A stretch of DNA of 64,000 nt. It comes from FEN-1279 sp964501535 (GTDB lineage Bacteria; Bacteroidota; Ignavibacteria; Tepidaquicellales; Tepidaquicellaceae). Position 1 is the first letter of the stretch. The number at the start of each line of letters is the position of its first letter. Below are positions 49,564 to 58,553 of the stretch, one piece after another. Below the pieces are notes generated by a model that made no database searches, had not been told where the DNA came from, and saw nothing but the letters and a program-made list of their open reading frames with translations. The stretch spans positions 1-64,000 of the forward strand of contig CAZCSV010000008.1 in NCBI GenBank assembly GCA_964501535.1, given 5' to 3'. The translations under genes and the position numbers were made by a program.

Positions 49564-52002
49564 TCAAAACCCAATCCTTAAATTAAAAAAAATATTCCTT
49601 TCCGCCGCCGGTATCCAGACCGGCTCCCCTTCGGAATTCAAACCGCCGGTTGTCTCATATAACCTGTCTAAAATATTGTTTATCTTGAGCGATGCTTCAA
49701 GCGAACGGAAATACCTATTTATACTTTTCGATTTAACAAGAGAAATAATATCCAGCGATACACCGGCATTCAAAACAGTATAAGGGTTAATTATTTTATC
49801 CACATAACCGGGTGCTAAACGTGCAGAAGGATTTTTCTTTTCGTTTTCGGTGTTATCCAGATACTGTTTCCCTATATATTGCACCGCCAGAAATGCTCCC
49901 AGTCCGAAATCCGAACCGAAGTTCAGCGAAAGATTCCCGATGATTTGAGGATTTAATAAAATTTTGTTTCCCGAATTATCGTTTCCGTATAAAATATTTC
50001 CAAGCGTATCCACTCCGAGCTTTTCTATGTACTTTACAAAATAATTGTCGGACAAACTCAGATTTCCGACTAATGTAAGAACCTGATTTTTTTGCTTTAT
50101 CCTGTCCGTTACATTAGCAAGTATATTATATTCAAACTCTAACTCTATTCCCTTGTGAATCGATTTTCCCGCATTCGAATAAACCGGCTGACCGATGTTG
50201 TCGAGCTGACCGTTACCAACAATTTCGTTCGTGTAATCCATAAGATAAAAATTCAGATTTGCTTTCAACCGGTTACCGGTATATCCCAATCCGATTTCGT
50301 AATCGGTCAGCTCTTCATACTGTACAAGCGCCTCCGAATATATCTGATTGACCGTATCGACGACTACAAAATTAGGTCTCGCATACGGATTGTTCGCATC
50401 GTAAAAATCTTTCAGCCTCGGTTCACGCCTTGCGATAGATAAACCCGCAAACGCCCTGAAATTATCGAAGAAGCTGTAATTGAATGCAATTCTGGAAGTT
50501 AAAAATTTGTAATCGACATCGAAGTTATAGGGTTTGTATAAATCGTTCTCTATTGCATATTTATGAAAAGTATACTGCACTCCAATCATACATGCCAGCT
50601 TTTTGCTGAAAGTGCTGAATTCGTTTACATAAAGAGATATTGTCTTCTTCCTGCCGTTATGAAAATAATACCTGTAATTTGCGGGTGTCCCCGGCGGCAG
50701 TGTATTACCAAAAGAAATTTCCCCGTAGTGTTCGGAATTGTGCAGGCGATATTCGCCACCTACGAGCAGACTCCCTTCTTCACCCGAATGCTTCCATTGC
50801 ATTTTCGGATACCAGCCGTAGTCATTGCTGTTTGTGTGCAAATTCACAATCATATCGCTCCTTACAATCTTGAACCCTAAACCCGGAAATGAATCAATCC
50901 TGTTTTTGTATCCGCGCAAATAATATTTGGAATTAAATGTGGTTGTATCCTTACAGAAAAACGGAGACAGGTGATAGTAAGAATAATCATAACCCCTGCT
51001 TAGAGGGTAATTCGTAGTAACATAACCATCACCCCTGATATAATTAAAAGTGTTTGTTATAAACAAATCCTTTGCCGCCTGAATATTGTAAATCAATTCA
51101 TAGCGGGGTTTGAAGTAATTATCCGTTTCGTTTTGCTGTTCAAGAGGATTGTATTTTCTGTCCTTCCTTTTATCTCCCGTAACTTTACCGTCAAGATAAT
51201 CTTTGGTTATTCCGTTATAAGCCAGATGATTTTTCACGGGGGAGCCGTAAAAATTCAGCTTTATTACCGACCTTTCACCAAGCATTTTCCCTGCGCTTAA
51301 AAAATATGACCAGTGGTCTGACCAGGATAAATTCCTGTATCCGTCCGTTTTTGTTTTGGAAAATTTCCCGTAAAACCCGAAACCGTTTCCGGTCAGACCC
51401 GAAGAGTATTCGAGTGAATATCTTTGCGAATTGTAACTGCCGTAACCCGCGTTGAGATTAACGAACCTATACTTAAAAAAATCGAGTGTCTGGACATTTA
51501 TCACGCCCCCTATTCCCGAGGTACCATATAATGCCGTTCCTACACCTCTTTGGATTTGTATGTTTTCAACCGAGGATATTATGTCGGATAATTCCACCCA
51601 GTAAACCTGATGGTCTTCCGCATCGTTTTGTGTGGTACCGTTTACCAAAACGGATATTCTTCTCTGGTCGAACCCCCGAACGGTAAAATAAGTATAACCT
51701 ATAGAGGAACCCGATTCCGAATATGAATTTATGTTCGTATTACCGCTTAAAAACATCGGTAAATCCTGCATCCAGGATCTTTTCTCTATCGTCTCCCTTT
51801 TTATGTTGTCATAAGTAATGGATATTACTTTTTCCATTCCTCTCAGTGCATCAACCTCGATAGTCGGTGTCTTGTATTCCGTCGTATCTATTTCCTGCCC
51901 GCGTAATAATCCGGATAAAAAAGAAAATGAAAATATAAAAAAATAAAAAACAAATTTTCTGCTAAAGATTATATATCCAACAGTCAAAATTTTTTCATCC
52001 AT
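49564..52002 (-). CDS. TonB-dependent receptor, paralogue of the TPP-regulated receptor
   Basis: An 812-residue receptor. The signal peptide ends near LLRGQE; the plug lies at ~45-180 (TYFTVRGFDQRRISVLVNG; IQIQRGVGTALYGTSGIGGV) and is followed by a large beta-barrel ending in FNLRIGF. The overall sequence is very similar to the downstream receptor, including the word NLSWSDHWSYFLSAGKM, so the pair arose by tandem duplication. This copy lacks its own riboswitch: only 45 bases separate it from the DUF4153 gene upstream. It is therefore likely regulated differently and may bind a related compound, such as a thiamin precursor; that is inference. Confidence 0.9.
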   Translation of the reverse strand: MDEKILTVGYIIFSRKFVFYFFIFSFSFLSGLLRGQEIDTTEYKTPTIEVDALRGMEKVISITYDNIKRETIEKRSWMQDLPMFLSGNTNINSYSESGSSIGYTYFTVRGFDQRRISVLVNGTTQNDAEDHQVYWVELSDIISSVENIQIQRGVGTALYGTSGIGGVINVQTLDFFKYRFVNLNAGYGSYNSQRYSLEYSSGLTGNGFGFYGKFSKTKTDGYRNLSWSDHWSYFLSAGKMLGERSVIKLNFYGSPVKNHLAYNGITKDYLDGKVTGDKRKDRKYNPLEQQNETDNYFKPRYELIYNIQAAKDLFITNTFNYIRGDGYVTTNYPLSRGYDYSYYHLSPFFCKDTTTFNSKYYLRGYKNRIDSFPGLGFKIVRSDMIVNLHTNSNDYGWYPKMQWKHSGEEGSLLVGGEYRLHNSEHYGEISFGNTLPPGTPANYRYYFHNGRKKTISLYVNEFSTFSKKLACMIGVQYTFHKYAIENDLYKPYNFDVDYKFLTSRIAFNYSFFDNFRAFAGLSIARREPRLKDFYDANNPYARPNFVVVDTVNQIYSEALVQYEELTDYEIGLGYTGNRLKANLNFYLMDYTNEIVGNGQLDNIGQPVYSNAGKSIHKGIELEFEYNILANVTDRIKQKNQVLTLVGNLSLSDNYFVKYIEKLGVDTLGNILYGNDNSGNKILLNPQIIGNLSLNFGSDFGLGAFLAVQYIGKQYLDNTENEKKNPSARLAPGYVDKIINPYTVLNAGVSLDIISLVKSKSINRYFRSLEASLKINNILDRLYETTGGLNSEGEPVWIPAAERNIFFNLRIGF

Positions 52003-52047
52003 AATTTCCGCTCTACTCCTCCGACCCGAAGAATCTTATTCTGAGAT

Positions 52048-53865
52048 TTATTTTATCTTCAGAAAAACCTCGGAATTAAAAGACTGGATTTTATTTTTCC
52101 CCTCTTCAAAGTTACTGTTTATATTCTGAAAAATAATTTTATATTTTATTTTTTCGTTCTCGCCCTCCGTGCTCATATCTTTTATTCCCGGGTCGGTTTT
52201 AAGCTTCTTAATATCTTCAATTAATTTTTCCATCAGTATTTCCCCGGCAATCGCATCGTTGTTTTTAATTGTAAGCGTTAAATTATCCGCATTAAAATCA
52301 AAACCAATCCTGTTCAGCGAATCGACCTGATACTGTTTTAATCCCGGCTCCTTTTCGTAATAATTATACCTATGCTTGATTACAAAATCATATCCCTTTA
52401 TCGACAAATAATTATAGTCTTTTAAACTTAAATACAAATATTTATTATCGTTGTAATAAGTCCTTTTATATAATGTGTACTCGATTCCCATTAAATCGGT
52501 AATCTTTGCCTCTTTCGATTTGAATACTCCGTTAACCATACCGTCCTTTATCGTATCTAAATCCTGCGTAAACCATGGCTGTATTCTGTCTAAAGACTTT
52601 CTCTCGCTTAAAAAATGAATTATCGAACTCACGTCCTGTTTCTCCTCCTCGGATATGGAATTTACAGCTTTTATAATTTTTCCGTTGTCGATAATCTTAT
52701 TACCAATAAGAATTTCTTCCAGCCTCGACATCTGGCTCCTCTCCGAAAGACTAAACGCTCCCAACGGTCCGTATGAAATTAAAAAAGATATAATACAAAG
52801 TGAATAAGGAATTATTTTTATATTTTTAACTTTACTTACGGAAAAATATATCGCCATAAAGGTTAACCAGACAGCAAGTACAAAAACAAAATATCTTTTC
52901 TCGGTTATTCCGTAGTCTCCTGTGCGGCGGAGTATTGCCACAAAGAGCAGTATAATAAGGGGAAACAATATTATGTAAAACCATTTTTGAAATTTCTTAA
53001 TCCAGTTGGTTCCCTCTGACTCACGGAGCGGCTCGATTAAAAGCAGTGAAAAAATTCCCGCTATCGAAAAACCGAGTACAAGATACGAAACCCACCCCAT
53101 CGGTAATTGCCACTGTATAATTATTTTCCCTGTGTATGAATACAATATAAGCAGATAAATGATGACAAGGGGTAGCAAAACATACTGAGTGAAAATCTTC
53201 AAGCCCTTCGGGTAAACATCCCGGCTCTCGAGTTCATCGAGATTCTTCGGCAAGCCCGATAAGAAAAACCACGTGTTAAAAATGCCGAGAATAAAAAAGA
53301 AAAGCTGTCCGTACCTCTTTGAATCTATATTCACGTCGAACAGTTTATCGAATGATAATATCGCTATCGACAGCCCTGCATATAAAACGCCCGAATATAC
53401 CGCTGTAATTAAAATCCTGATAAATATATTCTGATTGAACTGCCAGAATCCTCTCTGCTCGGTGATAAATTTTTTGCTGATGAAGGGAGAAACAGAAACC
53501 AGCAGATGAAAACCAATCACGTAAAGCAAATACCTCGTTATTTCTACAACACCCGCCTCTTTTGGCAGGGAAAAATAATATGCGGTCAGTAGGATTATCC
53601 CGACAATCTGAACCGCATATACTATGGCTTTCGAACTTTTTATTCTTTCCGATACGAAAACGAGCGAAAGCAAAAAGGGAATTCCCAGAGAACATGCCAT
53701 AACCGCATTGTAGAGATATTGATTCGCGTCCTGCCTTTCAAAAGGCAAGTCGAGAATGTAAATCATAAATCCCGCACCAACTGCTGAAGCTATAATTACA
53801 AAAGGAAATCTCAAAAAAGTTTCCTTTGCGCCTTCAAGAAGAAGCCTAACCGATGGAATTTTCAT
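52048..53865 (-). CDS. DUF4153-type multi-span membrane protein
   Basis: A 605-residue inner-membrane protein. It begins RFPFVIIASAVGAGFMIYIL and carries about ten or more hydrophobic spans in the first ~380 residues. The remaining ~225 residues form a soluble domain rich in Lys, Tyr and Asn. The layout fits DUF4153 membrane proteins, whose function is unknown. It lies 11 bases after the radical SAM gene and 45 bases before the TonB receptor, so it may join both transcripts. Confidence 0.75.
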   Translation of the reverse strand: MKIPSVRLLLEGAKETFLRFPFVIIASAVGAGFMIYILDLPFERQDANQYLYNAVMACSLGIPFLLSLVFVSERIKSSKAIVYAVQIVGIILLTAYYFSLPKEAGVVEITRYLLYVIGFHLLVSVSPFISKKFITEQRGFWQFNQNIFIRILITAVYSGVLYAGLSIAILSFDKLFDVNIDSKRYGQLFFFILGIFNTWFFLSGLPKNLDELESRDVYPKGLKIFTQYVLLPLVIIYLLILYSYTGKIIIQWQLPMGWVSYLVLGFSIAGIFSLLLIEPLRESEGTNWIKKFQKWFYIILFPLIILLFVAILRRTGDYGITEKRYFVFVLAVWLTFMAIYFSVSKVKNIKIIPYSLCIISFLISYGPLGAFSLSERSQMSRLEEILIGNKIIDNGKIIKAVNSISEEEKQDVSSIIHFLSERKSLDRIQPWFTQDLDTIKDGMVNGVFKSKEAKITDLMGIEYTLYKRTYYNDNKYLYLSLKDYNYLSIKGYDFVIKHRYNYYEKEPGLKQYQVDSLNRIGFDFNADNLTLTIKNNDAIAGEILMEKLIEDIKKLKTDPGIKDMSTEGENEKIKYKIIFQNINSNFEEGKNKIQSFNSEVFLKIK

Positions 53866-53876
53866 TGCTTTTTTAT

Positions 53877-54815
53877 TTAATTAATTTCTTTGATTTTATA
53901 CGAGTAGCTGTCTTCGGCAGTTACACCTGCTTTTTTTATATTTGTAATATACTGTCCGCAATTGCTGCCTATTTTGTTTTCTTCGAGTTCACCTATGCTA
54001 ACAATAGTTTCATAACCTTTTTCTTTGATTCTTTCGACTATTTCATGCGATTCCGCATCCGGTTTAATATATGATTTTAAATTATATTTTATCGTTTTAT
54101 ATGTCGGATTCAAAGGTGTAAATTTTATTAGAAAAATCTCCGGTTTAAAATATTTTTTCAGGACTCGTGCATTACAGGGACTTTTTTCCGCCAGAGCAAA
54201 GTTCAGCGTGATTTTTTTTCCGTTTGTATTATAAAACCTTTCCGAATATTCTGCTATCTCACCGAACGTCCATTTCCTTACCGGTATCATTTCGTCCCTT
54301 CTTCTTTCGTCCGTTGTGTGGAGCGAAAATTGAAGCTGGAAATTATTTTCGTAAAGCCTTCTTTTAATATTAAGAAGTCTTTCGAAAAATTTATCCGTTC
54401 CTTTAGGAGCTATCGTAGATAGAGACGGAATAAAATTCTTTGTCTTGTATTTTGTGTTGAATTTCTCGAGTACATCGAGCACGGCTGGATTATAAGACGG
54501 CTCACCGACACGGGCAAACTGGATTTTGAATTTTTCCGTATCGATAACTCTGTCCGGGAATCTTTTCGTTACTAAAAAATCTATCTGTGAAAAAATTTCC
54601 TCTTCGGTTAGCTTCTTTTTAAAATCTCCTCCGGCATCGCAAAACGTGCAATCAACAGGGCAACCGCATAATGTCGATACTATTAATACCCATTTTTTCT
54701 CGATTGTTAAAGGCGGCTGAACGGATTCTACAAATTCCACCATCCCTCCGTCTTCGAGTTTTGCTACATAAACCGTCGCTATCTTTTCGTTGCCAGCTTT
54801 AGCAATTATTTTCAT
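53877..54815 (-). CDS. RlmN-like radical SAM protein
   Basis: A 312-residue radical SAM enzyme. The cluster motif is CPVDCTFC (CxxxCxxC) within STLCGCPVDCTFCDAGGDF. A C-terminal Cys in NKIGSNCGQYITN resembles the methyl-carrying Cys motif (CGQ) of RlmN/Cfr methyl transferases. The protein is shorter than RlmN (~370-390) and lacks the N-terminal HhH-like domain. It could be a methyltransferase for a different RNA or small substrate. The gene overlaps its upstream neighbour by 17 bases. Confidence 0.82.
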   Translation of the reverse strand: MKIIAKAGNEKIATVYVAKLEDGGMVEFVESVQPPLTIEKKWVLIVSTLCGCPVDCTFCDAGGDFKKKLTEEEIFSQIDFLVTKRFPDRVIDTEKFKIQFARVGEPSYNPAVLDVLEKFNTKYKTKNFIPSLSTIAPKGTDKFFERLLNIKRRLYENNFQLQFSLHTTDERRRDEMIPVRKWTFGEIAEYSERFYNTNGKKITLNFALAEKSPCNARVLKKYFKPEIFLIKFTPLNPTYKTIKYNLKSYIKPDAESHEIVERIKEKGYETIVSIGELEENKIGSNCGQYITNIKKAGVTAEDSYSYKIKEIN

Positions 54816-55680
54816 TGTGTAAATTTAATTTTTTTGAAATTACCATTGCCGCTTTTATCCCCTCGCCGATACCGATACCCGACTGCCTGTAAATACCGTT
54901 TTTTACGTCACCGATAAAAAATACCGTTCTATCCTTTTCCTTGTTAAAAATTTTTATTTCCCCTTTCCCTATGAAATCAAGCTGTGCCTCCCTGCCGATT
55001 GCCGCAACCAAATAATCTGCCTTGAAAATCCTATTCTTACCGCAATCGATTAGTATTTTTTTCCTATCTTTATAAATTCTTACTATTTTTAAATCACAAT
55101 AATAAGAAATATTTTTCATTTTCGATACTATCTTAAGCAACGCAGGAATGCATCGCGGTTTCGAACCTCTCTGAATAATAGACACAGAGTTTCCGCGCCT
55201 CCCCATACTTACGGCATAGTCAAATGCCGCATCCCCTCCGCCTATTACGGCAATATTTTTATTTCTTACACTAAAAAGTTCATAAACATCATAATAAATA
55301 TCAACAGCAGAAGAACCGCTTGCAATAAAATTTTTCTGTTTTGTCCCGGATGCAATTATCAGATAATTTGAATTATATATTGCTTTATTTGTCCTTACAA
55401 AAAATTGATTCTGCTTACGGGTAACGTTTAAAACCGTTTCTTTTTTAATTCTTATCCCAAGTTCCGATAAGTGTTTCTTAAATAAAGAAATTAATTTTAG
55501 CCCCGAAATGCCTTTGGGAAATCCCGGATAATTCTCAACTAACGAAGCGTTTTTAAGAAGACCACCGATACAATTTTTCTCGATTAGTAAAAAATCTGTT
55601 CCGTATCTTTTAAGCTGAATTGCCGACGATATTCCCGAGGGTCCCGCTCCTATAATAATTACATCATACGCCCTTTTCAT
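54799..55680 (-). CDS. Thioredoxin-reductase-like FAD/NAD(P) oxidoreductase lacking CxxC
   Basis: A 293-residue two-dinucleotide-domain flavoprotein: FAD motif VIIIGAGPSGISSAIQL, NAD(P) motif AVIGGGDAAFDYAVSMG, and C-terminal FAD motif FFIGDVKNG followed by GIGIGEGIKAAMVI. The redox-active CxxC of thioredoxin reductase, expected around residue 140, is absent. It may be a ferredoxin-NADP reductase-like enzyme or serve the adjacent radical SAM protein by supplying electrons; that is inference. It overlaps both neighbours by 17 bases. Confidence 0.85.
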   Translation of the reverse strand: MKRAYDVIIIGAGPSGISSAIQLKRYGTDFLLIEKNCIGGLLKNASLVENYPGFPKGISGLKLISLFKKHLSELGIRIKKETVLNVTRKQNQFFVRTNKAIYNSNYLIIASGTKQKNFIASGSSAVDIYYDVYELFSVRNKNIAVIGGGDAAFDYAVSMGRRGNSVSIIQRGSKPRCIPALLKIVSKMKNISYYCDLKIVRIYKDRKKILIDCGKNRIFKADYLVAAIGREAQLDFIGKGEIKIFNKEKDRTVFFIGDVKNGIYRQSGIGIGEGIKAAMVISKKLNLHNENNC

Positions 55681-56323
55681 TCCCGGTATCCTGCTTTAAT
55701 ATATCCGATGATTTTACTATATGTGCAAAACCGTGAGATAAATTCCGAAGCGTGGCAAGATGAAAGTTCTCGTCGTAAGTTGCCGTGCAGTCAACAGGAA
55801 AGAAAACCTCGAACCCCCTTACAAACGCAGAGCGGGCTGTGGTCTCACAGCAAAGATGTGTCGCAACACCCGTTATTACAAGTTTTTTAATTCCTCTTGA
55901 AATCAAAAAATCCTCCAGCCTCGTCTGATAAAAAGCATCGTATTGCGATTTTGCAATCACCTTCGCATCCTTTGTTTCCAATTCTTTCGTAATCTCGCTC
56001 ATGTATCCTTCCGTTATAATATCGCTCCACCACTTCGACAGCATATTCGCATTATCAACCGTGTTTATATGTCTGGTAAAAACTATATTTTTCTCGTTCT
56101 GCCTGAAAAACGACAGTAATTTCTTAATTGGCTTAATTATCGATTCCGTTGCCGATATGTATGCGTGTGAAGATTCATCCGTAAAATAATTTTGCATGTC
56201 AATCACAAGAAGTGCCGTATCTTTTATGTCAAAATTAACTCTTCTGTACCCGGGTGTCAGAAAAATTTTCGAAAGAAACTCGTTAGTCTTTGACTCTGCG
56301 TTTTTAAAATAGTCTTCTCCCAT
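55664..56323 (-). CDS. Isochorismatase-family cysteine hydrolase
   Basis: A 219-residue cytoplasmic hydrolase. Catalytic Asp is in LLVIDMQNYF, Lys in AKSQYDAF and Cys in THLCCETTARSAFVRG; VFTRHINTVDN is also typical. The family includes isochorismatase, nicotinamidase and other amide or vinyl-ether hydrolases; the substrate cannot be read from the sequence. First gene of a tightly overlapping trio (17-base overlaps), so its reaction probably belongs to the same pathway as the flavoprotein and radical SAM enzyme. Confidence 0.9.
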   Translation of the reverse strand: MGEDYFKNAESKTNEFLSKIFLTPGYRRVNFDIKDTALLVIDMQNYFTDESSHAYISATESIIKPIKKLLSFFRQNEKNIVFTRHINTVDNANMLSKWWSDIITEGYMSEITKELETKDAKVIAKSQYDAFYQTRLEDFLISRGIKKLVITGVATHLCCETTARSAFVRGFEVFFPVDCTATYDENFHLATLRNLSHGFAHIVKSSDILKQDTGNEKGV

Positions 56324-56521
56324 ATTATTTAAATAGTTGTTAAAGCCATATTCTCTATGGCAAAAGCAAATTCCGATTCGACCAAATAATCATCCGTCTA
56401 ATATTATATAAAAGACAATTCATAATAAAGATAAAATATTATTGTGGAAAAAATAAGGGATTTATTTTAGAATTCAGGAGTAAAAATAAAGTAGTAAGAA
56501 TAGAGAAGATAACTTATGTCT

Positions 56522-56555
56522 GGTTACGAAGCTTGCCGCGGCGAGCTTCGTAACC
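56522..56555. repeat. Dispersed hairpin GGTTACGAAGCT / AGCTTCGTAACC
   Basis: A perfect 12-bp stem (56522-56533 and 56544-56555) around a GC-rich 10-base loop TGCCGCGGCG, just after the TPR gene stop. Its high GC contrasts with the AT-rich surroundings. It shares words with the hairpin at 46559-46588. Confidence 0.6.
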
Positions 56556-56571
56556 GGATGAAAGCATATTG

Positions 56572-57225
56572 TTATTTCCTTTTAAGTAAGCCAAGCCCCT
56601 CCAAAGCAGATTTATCGTCCGGGCTCATTAATAAAACTCTGTTGAAAAAAAGTTCTGCCTCCTTGCTTTTCCCAAGCTGGAAGTTCGTCCATGCAAACAT
56701 TAAAACAGAACCGTAATCAAACGGATATAAATTTACGACTTTCTCGAACAGCTTGTAAGCATTGGTGTATTCTGCTTTGTAATAATAGTATAAGCCAAGC
56801 CTGTAATTTGCTATCGTATTCTGCGGGTCAATCGATAGAATTGCAGTGTGCTGCTCCGCAACCTTATCCCATTTCTCTTGCGCCGTATAAGGATAAGCTA
56901 TTCCGAACTTCGCCTCTACGCAATTAGGCATTAAATCTATCGCTTTCTGATAATAATATACGGATTCGTCATACTGCTTATCCAGATAATACAGCCAGCC
57001 GAGCCTTAAATTTATTTCGTAAACATTATCGGCATATACATTTTTTAAAACAGAAATTGCATTACTGTATTGCTGGTTCCTTTCATATGCATAGCTTTCT
57101 TTAAATGCCTTTTGCAAGTCGCCATCCTTGCCGGCGTCGGTTTCGCTCATCGCGCTGATTTGTGAAACCACCACAATTACAAATGTAAGTAAAATTAATT
57201 TTTTGATTTTTTTTAGAATGTCCAT
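56572..57225 (-). CDS. Exported TPR protein
   Basis: A 217-residue protein with a signal peptide (LILLTFVIVVVSQISA) and about five tetratricopeptide repeats, recognised by recurrent patterns such as INLRLGWLYYLDKQYDESVYY, IANYRLGLYYYYKAEYTNAY and SVLMFAWTNFQLGKSKEAELF. It probably forms a periplasmic scaffold. It is the last gene of the six-gene operon and overlaps the TPR/barrel gene by 13 bases. Confidence 0.85.
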   Translation of the reverse strand: MDILKKIKKLILLTFVIVVVSQISAMSETDAGKDGDLQKAFKESYAYERNQQYSNAISVLKNVYADNVYEINLRLGWLYYLDKQYDESVYYYQKAIDLMPNCVEAKFGIAYPYTAQEKWDKVAEQHTAILSIDPQNTIANYRLGLYYYYKAEYTNAYKLFEKVVNLYPFDYGSVLMFAWTNFQLGKSKEAELFFNRVLLMSPDDKSALEGLGLLKRK

Positions 57226-58553
57226 TTCAGACCTCCGATTATTTTGTGAATACTATTGTTTGTTAAATTTATATTTGAATTTCCAAAACCATTATTATTT
57301 GCATTTGTTACTTCCTGATTATAATATTGATACCTTAGTGAAAGCTCGATATGCCTGCTTACGGGTATTATAAAATTTAAACTTACACGATTCGATATTC
57401 TTTCAACATTATTAAATACAATAAATGCATCGCTTTCGTGATAATTGTAAATATACCCGAAAGTATACCCCGCTTCCATCCAGAGTTTATCTAAAACTTT
57501 CCAGCCGACTTTTTGGTCTAATATACCGTCGCTTATAAATTTGCGGTCTCCCCAGTTCCTGTTGGAAAAAACTGTTGCGTCCGTCACGGTATATAAATTC
57601 AGATTCCCGAGCGGAAAGAAAATTATTTGCGCTGTATTCTGAACCTGTGTTGCTCTGTTTAAATTGGCAAGCGAATTTTTTAAACCAAGTTTAAAATGCC
57701 CTGTATACAAAGATAAAGAAAGTAAAGCGGCGAAATCATCTGAGGTGCTTTTTGTCAGCGTATATTTTGTCGGCGACGAATTGTAATCGACATCATAATC
57801 ATCATAGCTTACGTTTAAATAATGAAACGCAGCCGTTAAATCAAATCCCCTGCCAAGCCGGAAATTAACATTTAAGTAATATTCATTCTGCCTTGTTTTA
57901 ATATCAAAATCCTTTTGTCCGTCCGTTTGAGTAAATATCTGCTTTGTTCTCGATACCGATATATTATTGTAACTATGAAAAACTTTAACGTTTTTTCCAA
58001 GTTGATGCATTAACCCGAAATCTATATATGTACCGTTGTCATATATAACCTGCTCGTTGCCGGCATTGGAAGTGTTTAATTTATTCTTTTTTTTCTGTTC
58101 TGAAAAATCTCCGTTCACAGTATAACCACCCTCCGTATATACTCCGTATATAAATTTTTCGCTCACACCTAATTTCTTTTTTAAAGTTAACGGCATTACC
58201 GAAATCAACGACAGCAGGTCGCTTTCCCTTCCCGAAAATAAATAAGAATAGTAGAGATATTCTATCGTCAGCAAATCCGTCGGACTGAATTTCATTGCTT
58301 TTTCAAAATGCGAAATGGCAGATATATAATTTTTTACATTATAATATGCAATACCGGCTCTTAATCTCAAATAAAAGAAATCTATTCCGTTACTGATTGC
58401 TTTTTCGCATTCCTCCGCAAGTATAACCCACTTACCGGCATTGTATAGCGAATATGTTTTCGCATCTACTTCTTTCGGGTCGGGCTTTATTTGCGGTTTT
58501 ACCGTTGTCCCGTAAAACAGAATTATTGATAATATTATTATTGTTTTATACAA
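57213..58553 (-). CDS. TPR plus outer-membrane beta-barrel protein
   Basis: A 446-residue protein. After a signal peptide (IIILSIILFYGTTV), residues ~25-120 hold about two TPR units (LRLRAGIAYYNVKNYISAIS). From ~135 to the end, alternating aromatic/hydrophobic strands of 8-12 residues (RQNEYYLNVNFRLGRGFDLT; IELSLRYQYYN) and a terminal aromatic strand, GGLKWTF, suggest an outer-membrane beta-barrel. TPR-barrel combinations are known in outer-membrane exporters of polysaccharides (for example the AlgK/BcsC type); here that is only an analogy. It overlaps both neighbouring genes (16 and 13 bases). Confidence 0.75.
   Translation of the reverse strand: MYKTIIILSIILFYGTTVKPQIKPDPKEVDAKTYSLYNAGKWVILAEECEKAISNGIDFFYLRLRAGIAYYNVKNYISAISHFEKAMKFSPTDLLTIEYLYYSYLFSGRESDLLSLISVMPLTLKKKLGVSEKFIYGVYTEGGYTVNGDFSEQKKKNKLNTSNAGNEQVIYDNGTYIDFGLMHQLGKNVKVFHSYNNISVSRTKQIFTQTDGQKDFDIKTRQNEYYLNVNFRLGRGFDLTAAFHYLNVSYDDYDVDYNSSPTKYTLTKSTSDDFAALLSLSLYTGHFKLGLKNSLANLNRATQVQNTAQIIFFPLGNLNLYTVTDATVFSNRNWGDRKFISDGILDQKVGWKVLDKLWMEAGYTFGYIYNYHESDAFIVFNNVERISNRVSLNFIIPVSRHIELSLRYQYYNQEVTNANNNGFGNSNINLTNNSIHKIIGGLKWTF

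Noticed and set aside
49433..49783. 116-residue plus-strand frame between the receptors
   Set aside because: It lies partly antisense to the receptor end and begins beside the TPP riboswitch; no protein features.
53877..54815. Naming the radical SAM protein as RlmN itself
   Set aside because: It is shorter, lacks the N-terminal accessory domain and sits with an isochorismatase-like hydrolase and a flavoprotein; only an RlmN-like label is justified.
54799..55680. Calling the flavoprotein thioredoxin reductase (trxB)
   Set aside because: The redox CxxC between the NAD motif and the second FAD segment is absent.
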